A DNA stretch of 5,691 nt from Oscillospiraceae bacterium (GCA_022508735.1 JAFLUQ010000138.1:1-5691), one strand, 5' to 3'. Positions 1-5,691 are shown, counted from the stretch's first letter. Translations and numbers: made by a program. The notes: generated from the letters alone by a model not told the origin.

Positions 1-360
1 CACGGCTTCGGCGACAACGATACCCTGAGCGCCGTGGTTGCGGTGCTCTGCGAGGCGGATCTGCTTGTGCTGCTCAGCGACATTGAGGGGCTGTATACCG
101 GCAATCCGCGCACAGATAAAAACGCGGCCCTTATCAAAAGGGTCGACGAAATAAATAACGACATAATCGCCGTGGCGGGCGGGGCCGGCAGCAGCCGGGG
201 CACAGGCGGAATGCAGACCAAGCTTGAGGCCGCCCAAATAGCCATGAACAGCGGGATAGACATGGTGATAACCAACGGCGCATATCCCGAGCGGCTTTAT
301 GATATAATGGAAAATAAAGAAGTGGGAACCTTCTTCCCGGGGAGGGATAAAAATGACTGA
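1..360 (+). CDS. proB: Glutamate 5-kinase, C-terminal part (5' end outside window)
   Basis: Phosphorylates the gamma-carboxylate of L-glutamate with ATP, the first and normally proline-inhibited step of proline synthesis in the cytosol. The reading frame is open from base 1, so only the last 119 codons are present. Visible family hallmarks are FGDND followed by LSA at codons 3-10 (the substrate-binding loop of the amino acid kinase fold), SDIEGLYTGNPR at about codons 26-37, and GTGGMQTK at codons 67-74, whose lysine is the conserved active-site lysine. The protein ends soon after the kinase domain (VGTFFPG near the C-terminus), so the C-terminal PUA domain of the E. coli-type enzyme is absent. 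Short, PUA-less forms are known in Firmicutes. The last 8 nt overlap the start of proA, which argues for translational coupling. Family assignment is secure; promoter and start cannot be seen. Confidence 0.95.
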   Translation, partial: HGFGDNDTLSAVVAVLCEADLLVLLSDIEGLYTGNPRTDKNAALIKRVDEINNDIIAVAGGAGSSRGTGGMQTKLEAAQIAMNSGIDMVITNGAYPERLYDIMENKEVGTFFPGRDKND

Positions 361-1600
361 CATAAAGGAGCTCTGCGCCGCCGCGAAGCGGGCCTCGCGC
401 CTTTTGATGACTGCCGGCACCGAGCAGAAAAACGCTGCCCTCGACGCTATGGCACAGGCCCTTGAGAACAACTGCGGCCTGATACTTGAGGCCAACGCCG
501 CCGACGTGAGAGCCGCCCGTGAAAAGGGCACGCGTGAAAACCTTATCGACCGCCTCAGTCTCGACGAAAAGCGGGTGAAGGCCATGGCCGACGGCCTCAG
601 GCAGGTGGCGCTTCTGCCTGACCCTGTGGGCGGCTTCGACAGCGTCACCACCCGCCCCAACGGCCTGCTCATAGGCAAAAAGCGCGTGCCGCTGGGGGTT
701 ATAGGCATAATCTACGAGGCCAGGCCCAATGTGACGGCTGACGCCGCGGCCCTCTGCCTTAAGTCGGGCAACGCCTGTGTGCTTCGGGGCGGAAGCGAGG
801 CCATAAACTCCAATAAGGCCATTGCCGCTGTCATGCGAGTGGCGATAGGGGAGGCAGGCCTCCCGGAGGACGCTGTCTGCCTTGTGAGCGATACAAGCCG
901 CGAAAACGCGGCCGCAATGATGAAAATGAATGAGTATATCGACGTTCTCATTCCTCGCGGCGGAGCGGGGCTTATACGTACGGTAGTCGAAAGCGCCTCG
1001 GTGCCGGTGATCGAGACGGGAACGGGGAACTGCCATGTCTATATTGACGACTTTGCCGACCTTAAAATGGGCGCTGAGATAATTTATAACGCCAAGTGCA
1101 GCCGCCCCTCGGTGTGCAACGCGGCCGAAAGCCTGCTCGTGTCAGAAAAGGTGGCTGATAGCTTTCTGCCGATGGCTAAGGCCTTGCTTGACCAAAAAAA
1201 TGTGGAGCTTCGCGGCGATGAAAAAACACGAGCAATTCTGGGTGACAGCGTTATCCCCGCTACGGAAGAAGACTATTACACGGAATTTCTGGACTATATA
1301 CTCTCCGTCAAGGTTGTGTCCGGCATTGACGAGGCCATAGACTTCATAAACGAGCATTCCACCGGCCACAGCGAGTGCATTGTGACCGAAAACTATAACA
1401 ATGCCTTGAGGTTCCAAAACGAGATAGACAGCGCGGCGGTATATGTCAACGCCTCGACCCGGTTTACCGACGGCGGCGAGTTCGGCTTCGGAGCGGAAAT
1501 AGGCATCTCAACCCAAAAGCTCCACGCCAGAGGGCCGGTAGGGCTTATGGGCCTCACAAGCTGCAAGTATGTGATACTGGGGCAGGGGCAGATCAGGTAG
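353..1600 (+). CDS. proA: Gamma-glutamyl phosphate reductase (glutamate-5-semialdehyde dehydrogenase)
   Basis: NADPH-dependent reduction of glutamyl 5-phosphate, the ProB product, to glutamate 5-semialdehyde, which cyclises to pyrroline-5-carboxylate. The 415 residues match the usual family length. Features of the aldehyde dehydrogenase superfamily are in order: GVIGIIYEARPNVTADAAAL at residues 115-134 and the SGNACVLRGGSEAINSN segment at 138-154 (nucleotide-binding half), ETGTGNCHVYID at 221-232, and the catalytic cysteine Cys255 inside RPSVCNA. The C-terminus carries the typical GPVGLMGLTS...GQGQIR ending. The ATG at 353 is chosen because GGGGAGGG at 339-346 lies six bases upstream, inside the end of proB. 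No terminator is seen between proB and proA, so they form one transcript. proC is not in the window. The frame is intact. Confidence 0.97.
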   Translation: MTDIKELCAAAKRASRLLMTAGTEQKNAALDAMAQALENNCGLILEANAADVRAAREKGTRENLIDRLSLDEKRVKAMADGLRQVALLPDPVGGFDSVTTRPNGLLIGKKRVPLGVIGIIYEARPNVTADAAALCLKSGNACVLRGGSEAINSNKAIAAVMRVAIGEAGLPEDAVCLVSDTSRENAAAMMKMNEYIDVLIPRGGAGLIRTVVESASVPVIETGTGNCHVYIDDFADLKMGAEIIYNAKCSRPSVCNAAESLLVSEKVADSFLPMAKALLDQKNVELRGDEKTRAILGDSVIPATEEDYYTEFLDYILSVKVVSGIDEAIDFINEHSTGHSECIVTENYNNALRFQNEIDSAAVYVNASTRFTDGGEFGFGAEIGISTQKLHARGPVGLMGLTSCKYVILGQGQIR

Positions 1601-1606
1601 TTATGA

Positions 1607-1612
1607 TATAAT
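1607..1612 (+). promoter_or_regulatory. Possible extended -10 promoter for the carbonic anhydrase gene
   Basis: The 35-nt gap after proA holds a perfect TATAAT preceded by TG one base upstream (TGATATAAT from 1604), the signature of an extended -10 promoter. The sequence where a -35 box would sit (about 1584-1589) is a poor match, which extended -10 promoters tolerate. Transcription would begin near 1619, leaving a leader of only about 17 nt made up largely of the ribosome site GAGGGAGG at 1619-1626. This is a motif match only; read-through from proBA is equally possible because no terminator is seen in the gap. Confidence 0.45.
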
Positions 1613-1635
1613 TTAACTGAGGGAGGCGCTGCAAT

Positions 1636-2229
1636 ATGAGCGAAAAAATTACTTATACCGCAAAAGAAGCCTTAGAGAAGCTGATGAACGGCAATATTCG
1701 TTATCTGTCGCTGCTGAAAAGCGAGGGAGACGTTTCGCCCGCTCTGCGTGAGAAAACCTGCGCTGAGGGGCAGCGGCCCTATGCGATAATAATTACCTGC
1801 TCTGATTCCAGAGTTTTGCCCGAAAGCATTTTTAACGCCGGGATAGGAGAGCTTTTTGTGATACGCGTGGCCGGCAACGTGATAGACAATCACCAGCTTG
1901 GCAGCATCGAGTATGCGGCGGAGCACCTTGGGTGCCGGCTGATAGTCGTTATGGGGCACAACCACTGCGGCGCGGTAGACGCCGCGATAAACCACGACCC
2001 TGAAGGGTATATAAAGTTCATTACTGATGAGATCAGCAAGGCCATCGGCGATGAGACCGACGATTACGCCGCCTGCTGCCTGAATGTGCGCCACAGCGTA
2101 GAAACCATAGAAGAGAGCCTGGAGATCCGCCGTGAAGAGGAGCATGGCCTCAGGGTGCTTGGAGCGCTGTATCATCTGGAGGACGGAAGGGTGGAATTTA
2201 TGCGTTTTGGTAAAGGAAAAACTGAATAA
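1636..2229 (+). CDS. Beta-class carbonic anhydrase
   Basis: Zinc enzyme interconverting CO2 and bicarbonate. The 197-residue protein has the full set of beta-class residues: CSDSR at 55-59 gives zinc ligand Cys55 and the Asp57-Arg59 dyad, and GHNHCGAV at 107-114 gives zinc ligands His108 and Cys111. The conserved segments ESIFNAGIGELFVIRVAGN (63-81) and GSIEYAAEHL (89-98) lie between them. There is no signal peptide or membrane segment, so it is cytosolic. The ATG at 1636 has a strong ribosome site GGGAGG at 1621-1626, nine bases upstream. It follows proA by 35 nt on the same strand and ends just before a terminator, so it is the last gene of the proBA transcript or a short unit of its own. 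No functional link to proline synthesis is apparent; its likely role is bicarbonate supply for carboxylases and carbamoyl phosphate synthesis (inference). Confidence 0.95.
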   Translation: MSEKITYTAKEALEKLMNGNIRYLSLLKSEGDVSPALREKTCAEGQRPYAIIITCSDSRVLPESIFNAGIGELFVIRVAGNVIDNHQLGSIEYAAEHLGCRLIVVMGHNHCGAVDAAINHDPEGYIKFITDEISKAIGDETDDYAACCLNVRHSVETIEESLEIRREEEHGLRVLGALYHLEDGRVEFMRFGKGKTE

Positions 2230-2234
2230 AAAAG

Positions 2235-2268
2235 AAAACGGCTTCCTAAGTGCTTCGGAAGCCGTTTT
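2235..2268. terminator. Bidirectional rho-independent terminator between convergent genes
   Basis: A 9-bp GC-rich stem, ACGGCTTCC at 2238-2246 pairing with GGAAGCCGT at 2257-2265, is extended to 12 bp by flanking A:T pairs, with a 10-nt loop. A run of T at 2265-2270 follows on the plus strand. On the minus strand the stem is followed by a T-rich run (the A-rich 2228-2238 read in reverse). It starts a few bases after the carbonic anhydrase stop and ends about five bases from the stop codon of the minus-strand ATPase gene, so one hairpin can serve both. Confidence 0.92.
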
Positions 2269-2273
2269 TTGTT

Positions 2274-4172
2274 TTACGCGTTGAAGCCCAGCGGCCTTTT
2301 TTGCGGCAGGGCGGGCGCGAAGTCGAAGTCGTCAGCGGTGAAGGTCCCGAGCATTTCAAGGGTGAGAGAGTCCGCCTCGGTTAGCCGGGAGGCGCGGTTT
2401 ATCTCGGCCTTTTCCATGAGGCTGCGAACAAACCTTCCGTTGCCGAAGTTTTTTTCTTTAGCGGCCCGGGCGAATATTTCATTCAGCCTGATTTCCGCCG
2501 AGGGCTCAAGCTCGTTGCCGCCGCTTTTTGCCATGAGGCGGGCTATATCCATGAGCTCGCCGGGGCCGTAGTCCTCAAAGGGGACGGTGAAGGCCACCCT
2601 CGACCTCAGGCCGGGGTTGCGGTCAAGAAACCTTTCCATTTCATTCTTATAGCCCGCAAATATGACTATGAGCTTATCGCGGCGGTTTTCCATCTCCTGC
2701 ACAATGGTGTTTATGGCCTCGTCGCCGAACATTCCGCCTTTATCGTCGAGCAGCGAGTAGGCCTCGTCGATAAACAGAACTCCGCCGTCGGCCTTGTCAA
2801 AGGCATTTCGCACCAGCGGAGCCGTGTGCCCCACATATTTGCCGACAAGGTCGGCCCGGCCAACCTCCACCAGCCTGCCCTCGGTGATTATATCGTTGTC
2901 TTTTAGAATCTGCGCGAACAGCCGGGCGACAGTGGTTTTTGCCGTGCCGGGATTGCCGGTAAAGACCATGTGCATTGCCGGGCGGCCGACGGTTTTGCCA
3001 AGGCTTTTGAAGGTGGAATTCATGCGGTAGAAGTTCACCGCCCGAAAAATCACCTCCTTGGCCCTATTGAGCCCCACCATTGACCGGAGACTTTGTGCGG
3101 CGTCGCTTTTAACGCTCTCTTTTGGGGCGGCGGCCTTTCGCACCTGAGCATACTGGGGAAAGATATCCGTTCTCAGCTTTTGGTTATACCATTGATTGTA
3201 CATAGAGAGAATCTCGCTCTTGCCGTATTTTCTGCCCTCTTTAAGCTCGGCGAAAAGCTCATTGTCGCGTTTGAGGCCTGATTTTTCCGCCAGAGCGGAG
3301 AGATAGCTTCGGGCGCCCTCGTAGTCGGCGTTTTCGTATTCTATGGTCACGAAGGGAGCGTCAAGCCTCGTTTTAAGCTCCTCTATGTTGTTCTCGCTGC
3401 CGCCGCTGACCGCGATTATGATCAGCACATTGCGGAGATTGCAGTTTATAATGGGAATAAGCTGTTTAATATCCTCACCATCCATGCCTCGGCTGCGGCG
3501 GAAGGCGCTTTCGCCGTCATTATCACCGTAATCAACGTTGATTATCACGGCTGCGCCGCGCATCATGTCAAATAACTTCTGCTTGAAGTCGCGTGTGTTG
3601 TTCAGCTCGCAGCACCGCATCGAAACAAGCCGCCGGTTTTCATAAAGGGCGCTGATGAGGCCGCTGATCAGCTCTCTTTTTTCGTCTTCACGGCAGCGGA
3701 GTATATAGTGCGCCGGGTGGAATATCCGCCCCGTGGTGTTGGGCCGGGCATAAATGCGTTCGAGCTCAGGGAGCAGAGTCTTCCCGTACATGAGCTCAAA
3801 GGCCCTTTGACTTATCTCCTCGCGGCTGAGCCTGTCGGCTACAAATTCATTGAAGCGGCCCAGGTCCCTGAGCCCCAGAGCCCTCTCAAGGCGCGAGCTG
3901 TCTGATAAAACGCGCCCGTCCGCTCTTAAAAGCATACGTTCAAATTCGTGCACCGTCACCTCCTCGGCCTCGTCAGATAAGGGCTTAAGCCCCATTTCGG
4001 CGCAAATTTTCTCGACGAAGCCATTGTTGCTGAATTCCGGCCTCACAGCCACGGCCAGCTCGTTGTCTCCAAGGCGCGGTATACCGGTCGTAAAAGCTGT
4101 AAATTCCGGGGTCTCTAAAAGTGACAGCTCCTGTTCGTCTTCTAAAACGGCCTTTATCCTATAAAAATTCAT
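2274..4172 (-). CDS. CbbX/SpoVK-type AAA+ ATPase with long uncharacterised N-terminal half
   Basis: The C-terminal part (about residues 361-615) is an AAA+ module of the CbbX/SpoVK group, ATP-driven remodellers of protein complexes. Walker A is GNPGTAKT at 406-413, with Ala411 where Gly is usual. The pore loop is LVGKYVGHTAP (442-452), with aromatic Tyr446. Walker B is VLFIDEAYSL (465-474; Asp469, Glu470). The sensor 1 strand is IVIFAGYKNEM (502-512), the arginine finger region GLRSR (521-525), and sensor 2 GNGRFVR (577-583). Residues 1-150 are not recognised. Residues about 150-300 resemble an AAA fold without a P-loop. At 632 residues it is about twice the size of CbbX or SpoVK (recalled as about 310-320). 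There are no signal or membrane segments, so it should be cytosolic. The ATG has AAAGGAG eight bases upstream (CTCCTTT at 4181-4187 on the plus strand). It is divergent from a WYL regulator. The substrate is unknown, and a sporulation role is not implied by the family name. Confidence 0.88.
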   Translation of the reverse strand: MNFYRIKAVLEDEQELSLLETPEFTAFTTGIPRLGDNELAVAVRPEFSNNGFVEKICAEMGLKPLSDEAEEVTVHEFERMLLRADGRVLSDSSRLERALGLRDLGRFNEFVADRLSREEISQRAFELMYGKTLLPELERIYARPNTTGRIFHPAHYILRCREDEKRELISGLISALYENRRLVSMRCCELNNTRDFKQKLFDMMRGAAVIINVDYGDNDGESAFRRSRGMDGEDIKQLIPIINCNLRNVLIIIAVSGGSENNIEELKTRLDAPFVTIEYENADYEGARSYLSALAEKSGLKRDNELFAELKEGRKYGKSEILSMYNQWYNQKLRTDIFPQYAQVRKAAAPKESVKSDAAQSLRSMVGLNRAKEVIFRAVNFYRMNSTFKSLGKTVGRPAMHMVFTGNPGTAKTTVARLFAQILKDNDIITEGRLVEVGRADLVGKYVGHTAPLVRNAFDKADGGVLFIDEAYSLLDDKGGMFGDEAINTIVQEMENRRDKLIVIFAGYKNEMERFLDRNPGLRSRVAFTVPFEDYGPGELMDIARLMAKSGGNELEPSAEIRLNEIFARAAKEKNFGNGRFVRSLMEKAEINRASRLTEADSLTLEMLGTFTADDFDFAPALPQKRPLGFNA

Positions 4173-4202
4173 AACGTCAGCTCCTTTGTTTCTTTAACCT
4201 AT

Positions 4203-4214
4203 GCCTGTGCCTGT
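4203..4214. repeat. Tandem 6-bp repeat (GCCTGT x2) at the predicted ATPase transcription start
   Basis: Two exact, adjacent copies of GCCTGT lie immediately downstream of the minus-strand -10 box and overlap the predicted start site. The position would suit an operator for a repressor such as the neighbouring WYL protein, but two copies of a hexamer can arise by chance. Confidence 0.3.
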
Positions 4215-4220
4215 ATTATA
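4215..4220 (-). promoter_or_regulatory. Putative -10 box for the AAA+ ATPase gene
   Basis: Read on the minus strand this is a perfect TATAAT, 42 bases before the ATG at 4172. It predicts a start site near 4208 and a leader of about 36 nt containing the AAAGGAG ribosome site. The stretch at normal -35 distance (about 4238-4243) is only T-rich and does not match TTGACA, so the promoter may be weak or activator-dependent. This is a motif call in an AT-rich divergent region. Confidence 0.5.
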
Positions 4221-4255
4221 TAAAAACTGCTGTACAAAAAATTGCATATTACATA

Positions 4256-4284
4256 TTGCGTTTTGGCGAAGGGTGTGATATCAT
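4256..4284 (+). promoter_or_regulatory. Putative promoter of the WYL regulator, overlapping a palindrome
   Basis: TTGCGT at 4256-4261 and TATCAT at 4279-4284 are 17 bases apart, and TG at 4276-4277 makes an extended -10. CATAAT at 4282-4287 is an alternative -10. The start site would be near 4291, just before the ribosome site. The perfect 8-bp palindrome TGATATCA (4276-4283) coincides with the -10 region and could be an operator half or core. Upstream, TGTACA (4231-4236) is another palindrome, and CATATT is repeated at 4245-4250 and 4252-4257. The -35 match is modest. Confidence 0.45.
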
Positions 4285-4290
4285 AATAAA

Positions 4291-4300
4291 GAAAGGGGTG
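4291..4300 (+). promoter_or_regulatory. Ribosome binding site that fixes the WYL regulator start at 4307
   Basis: GAAAGGGGTG lies six bases before the ATG at 4307. The frame is open further upstream to a TTG at 4256, but that start has no comparable ribosome site, would lie within the predicted -35 box, and would add 17 residues that do not resemble the family. The ATG is therefore preferred. Confidence 0.75.
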
Positions 4301-4306
4301 CAAGCT

Positions 4307-5527
4307 ATGGAAAAAATCAAAATAGACCGCGCCGAGCTTTTTGACGAGCTCTGGCAGCCGTCGCTCACCAAAAATGGAACGGCGATTACAAGAACGGCGA
4401 AAAAGTATGACGTCAGCGCCGCAAATCTCCGGCTGGCCTGTGCTGAGGCCGATATTCCCATGCCTGAAAACGGCATGGCCAGGCCTGAGCTGCCGGCGTC
4501 AGATAAGGCTTTTGTAGAGATAGCGAAAATAGCCCACCACAACCCGAGAAATGCCGGCACACCCATGACGACAAAGTCGTATGATGTGTGCCTCTTACAG
4601 CTGCTATACAAATATTCCTCGCCGGAGCATATGCTTTCAAGGCCGCAGCTGCAAAGGCTTATGCTGTCGGAGTACGGCCTTGAGCTCGACCGCCGCGCGG
4701 TGACGACCAATCTGGAGGTGCTCAGGGCCGCCGGCTGGGATATTTCAGAATATGACAGGCGCGGCGGCGGCTATTGCCTGATGAGCCGATCCTTTGCGCT
4801 GCCGGAGGTGCGGCTGCTTATGGACTCTGTGTATTCTAATCCAGCTATCCCTCAGAAGCAGACGGAAAAGCTCATAGCCGAGCTTCAGGAGCTGCTGCCC
4901 GTAAACCAGCGGCGCAGCTATAAGCATCTTAAGGTTCTCGACCATGTGCGTAAGACCGACAACAGGGAGCTGTTTTTAAACATTGAGCTTCTTGACGAGG
5001 CCATAGCCGAGAAGAAGCTCGTTCACTTCACATACTGCCGCTATGACGTTAGCGGCGAGCTTGTCGCCCGCAGAGAGCGGTCATATTCCGCCAGCCCTCT
5101 GGCCCTCTACGCGGCCAACGGCTTTTACTATCTTCTGTGCATAAACGAGGGCCATAACAACATAGCCCCTTACAGGCTTGACAAGATCAAAGACATGGTA
5201 AAGACCGAACGCAGGGCACAGGCTCCGCCCGCGGATTTCCGCCCCGAGGATTTCGCCAATTCCGGCGTGCTCATGTACGGCGGCGAGCTGGTGAGGGCCA
5301 AGCTCCTTTGCAAAAACGAGGTGCTTGATTATATGGTCGACACCTTCGGCCGTGACGCGAAAATGGTCGACAACGGTGACGGGACCTTCAATATGACCGT
5401 GACCGGCTCCTTTATGGGGCTCAAGCTCTGGGCGCTGCACTATCTTGACCGCGTCAAGGTGCTGTGGCCTGTGGCGCTGAGGGACGCAGTTGTGGATATG
5501 ATAAAAGATAACATGTACGGAATATAA
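4307..5527 (+). CDS. WYL-domain transcriptional regulator with additional N-terminal helix-turn-helix
   Basis: A predicted 406-residue cytosolic DNA-binding regulator. Residues about 12-56 resemble a small helix-turn-helix (AKKYDVSAANLRLACAEADI at 31-50, then PMPENG). Residues about 88-158 look like the winged helix usual at the front of WYL proteins (SRPQLQRLMLSEYGLELDRR at 111-130, ending in RRGGGYCL). Residues about 225-300 are the WYL domain, a beta-sandwich that senses ligands, often nucleotides or nucleic acids. It contains HFTYCRYD, then SPLALYAANGFYYLLCINEG (263-282), in which YYL stands at the WYL position, and YRLDKI. The C-terminal part (about 325-400) fits the WCX extension. It is divergent from the AAA+ gene, with 134 bp between start codons, so it probably regulates that gene or itself (inference). 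Its ligand is unknown. The frame is intact. Confidence 0.9.
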   Translation: MEKIKIDRAELFDELWQPSLTKNGTAITRTAKKYDVSAANLRLACAEADIPMPENGMARPELPASDKAFVEIAKIAHHNPRNAGTPMTTKSYDVCLLQLLYKYSSPEHMLSRPQLQRLMLSEYGLELDRRAVTTNLEVLRAAGWDISEYDRRGGGYCLMSRSFALPEVRLLMDSVYSNPAIPQKQTEKLIAELQELLPVNQRRSYKHLKVLDHVRKTDNRELFLNIELLDEAIAEKKLVHFTYCRYDVSGELVARRERSYSASPLALYAANGFYYLLCINEGHNNIAPYRLDKIKDMVKTERRAQAPPADFRPEDFANSGVLMYGGELVRAKLLCKNEVLDYMVDTFGRDAKMVDNGDGTFNMTVTGSFMGLKLWALHYLDRVKVLWPVALRDAVVDMIKDNMYGI

Positions 5528-5639
5528 GGGGCCGTAAAAAAAGTCGCGCAGACCGCTTAGGGGCTTTGAGCTGCTTATAAAGTGATTATGTGTTTAAAAA
5601 CTGCAAAAAATGGTTGTTAAACGTGAAAATCCGCCTAAA
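5528..5639. other. AT-rich non-coding spacer after the WYL gene
   Basis: No credible coding frame, RNA gene or terminator is seen. The base composition turns AT-rich from about 5570 onward compared with the GC-rich genes to the left. The longest inverted match noticed is GTTTAA near 5592 against TTAAAC near 5617, too short and too widely spaced to call a terminator. How transcription of the WYL gene ends is therefore unclear. Confidence 0.5.
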
Positions 5640-5691
5640 TGAAGTGAACCCCAAAGTTTAGACAAAATAAAATATTAAATTGCTTGTGAAT
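5640..5691. mobile_element. Possible terminal end of an IS3-family (IS150-like) insertion sequence, continuing off the window
   Basis: The segment beginning TGAAGTGAACCCCAAAGTTT at 5640 and continuing AGAC to 5663 resembles the terminal inverted repeats of IS3-family elements, which start with TG and carry a CCCCAAAAGTT-GAC core. What follows is AT-rich, like the short leader before an IS orfA, and no transposase codons lie within the window. Whether this is the left or right end, a complete element or a remnant cannot be decided here. The match is from memory of the family pattern; the other inverted repeat and the short target duplication would be needed to prove it. Confidence 0.42.

Noticed and set aside
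134..1036. 300-codon open frame on the minus strand opposite proB/proA
   Set aside because: It lies antisense to two well-supported enzymes, has no recognisable domain, and its translation is low-complexity in Arg/His/Gly as expected from the reverse of GC-rich codons.
1672..2175. 167-codon open frame on the minus strand opposite the carbonic anhydrase
   Set aside because: A shadow of a gene with a complete active-site motif set; no family resemblance of its own.
3850..4164. 104-codon plus-strand open frame inside the AAA+ gene
   Set aside because: Ser/Leu-rich shadow of the minus-strand gene, which has clear motifs, a ribosome site and a terminator.
4256..4306. Upstream TTG start extending the WYL regulator by 17 residues
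   Set aside because: It has no good ribosome site and overlaps the predicted promoter; the ATG at 4307 has a strong ribosome site at normal spacing.
5081..5440. 119-codon minus-strand open frame inside the WYL regulator
   Set aside because: Fully contained in the WYL and C-terminal domains of the real gene, with no recognisable protein features.
5536..5560. Possible minus-strand terminator hairpin (GTC-GCGCA-GAC beside a run of A)
   Set aside because: The stem is only about 3 bp and too weak to call, although the adjacent run of A is suggestive.
1..5691. CRISPR arrays, tRNA or rRNA genes, riboswitches
   Set aside because: No regularly spaced repeats, cloverleaf sequence, rRNA-like segment or recognised leader structure was seen on either strand; the leader of proBA lies outside the window.

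Overview
The window looks like chromosomal DNA of a moderately GC-rich Clostridia member, possibly an Oscillospiraceae/Ruminococcaceae-type gut anaerobe. The basis is the protein flavour, strong purine-rich Shine-Dalgarno sites, frequent ATA isoleucine codons in an otherwise GC-rich background, a glutamate 5-kinase with no PUA domain, a SpoVK/CbbX-like AAA+ ATPase and a Clostridia-style WYL regulator. This assignment is an inference from style, not from a database match.

Layout. (1) Positions 1-1600, plus strand: the 3' part of proB (glutamate 5-kinase) overlaps by 8 nt a complete proA (gamma-glutamyl phosphate reductase). These are the first two steps of proline synthesis from glutamate. (2) Positions 1636-2229, plus strand: a beta-class carbonic anhydrase lies 35 nt after proA. 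It is either co-transcribed with proBA or served by its own extended -10 promoter in the gap. (3) Positions 2235-2268: a strong hairpin with A/T tracts on both sides acts as a shared terminator for the convergent genes. (4) Positions 2274-4172, minus strand: a 632-residue protein with a C-terminal CbbX/SpoVK-type AAA+ ATPase domain and a long, unassigned N-terminal half that may contain a second, degenerate AAA-like module. (5) Positions 4173-4306: an AT-rich divergent promoter region with short repeats and palindromes. (6) Positions 4307-5527, plus strand: a WYL-domain transcriptional regulator with an extra N-terminal helix-turn-helix. (7) Positions 5528-5691: an AT-rich non-coding tail, which near its end contains a sequence resembling the terminal inverted repeat of an IS3-family (IS150-like) insertion sequence running off the window.

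How the genes fit together. proB and proA form a conventional metabolic operon. The carbonic anhydrase is a housekeeping enzyme supplying or equilibrating bicarbonate, with no evident pathway link to proline. The least explained part is the divergent AAA+/WYL pair. A ligand-sensing WYL regulator facing an uncharacterised AAA+ remodelling ATPase suggests that the regulator controls the ATPase gene, itself, or both, possibly in a stress or defence response. The substrate of the ATPase cannot be read from this window, and no partner effector gene (nuclease, protease, membrane protein) is visible.
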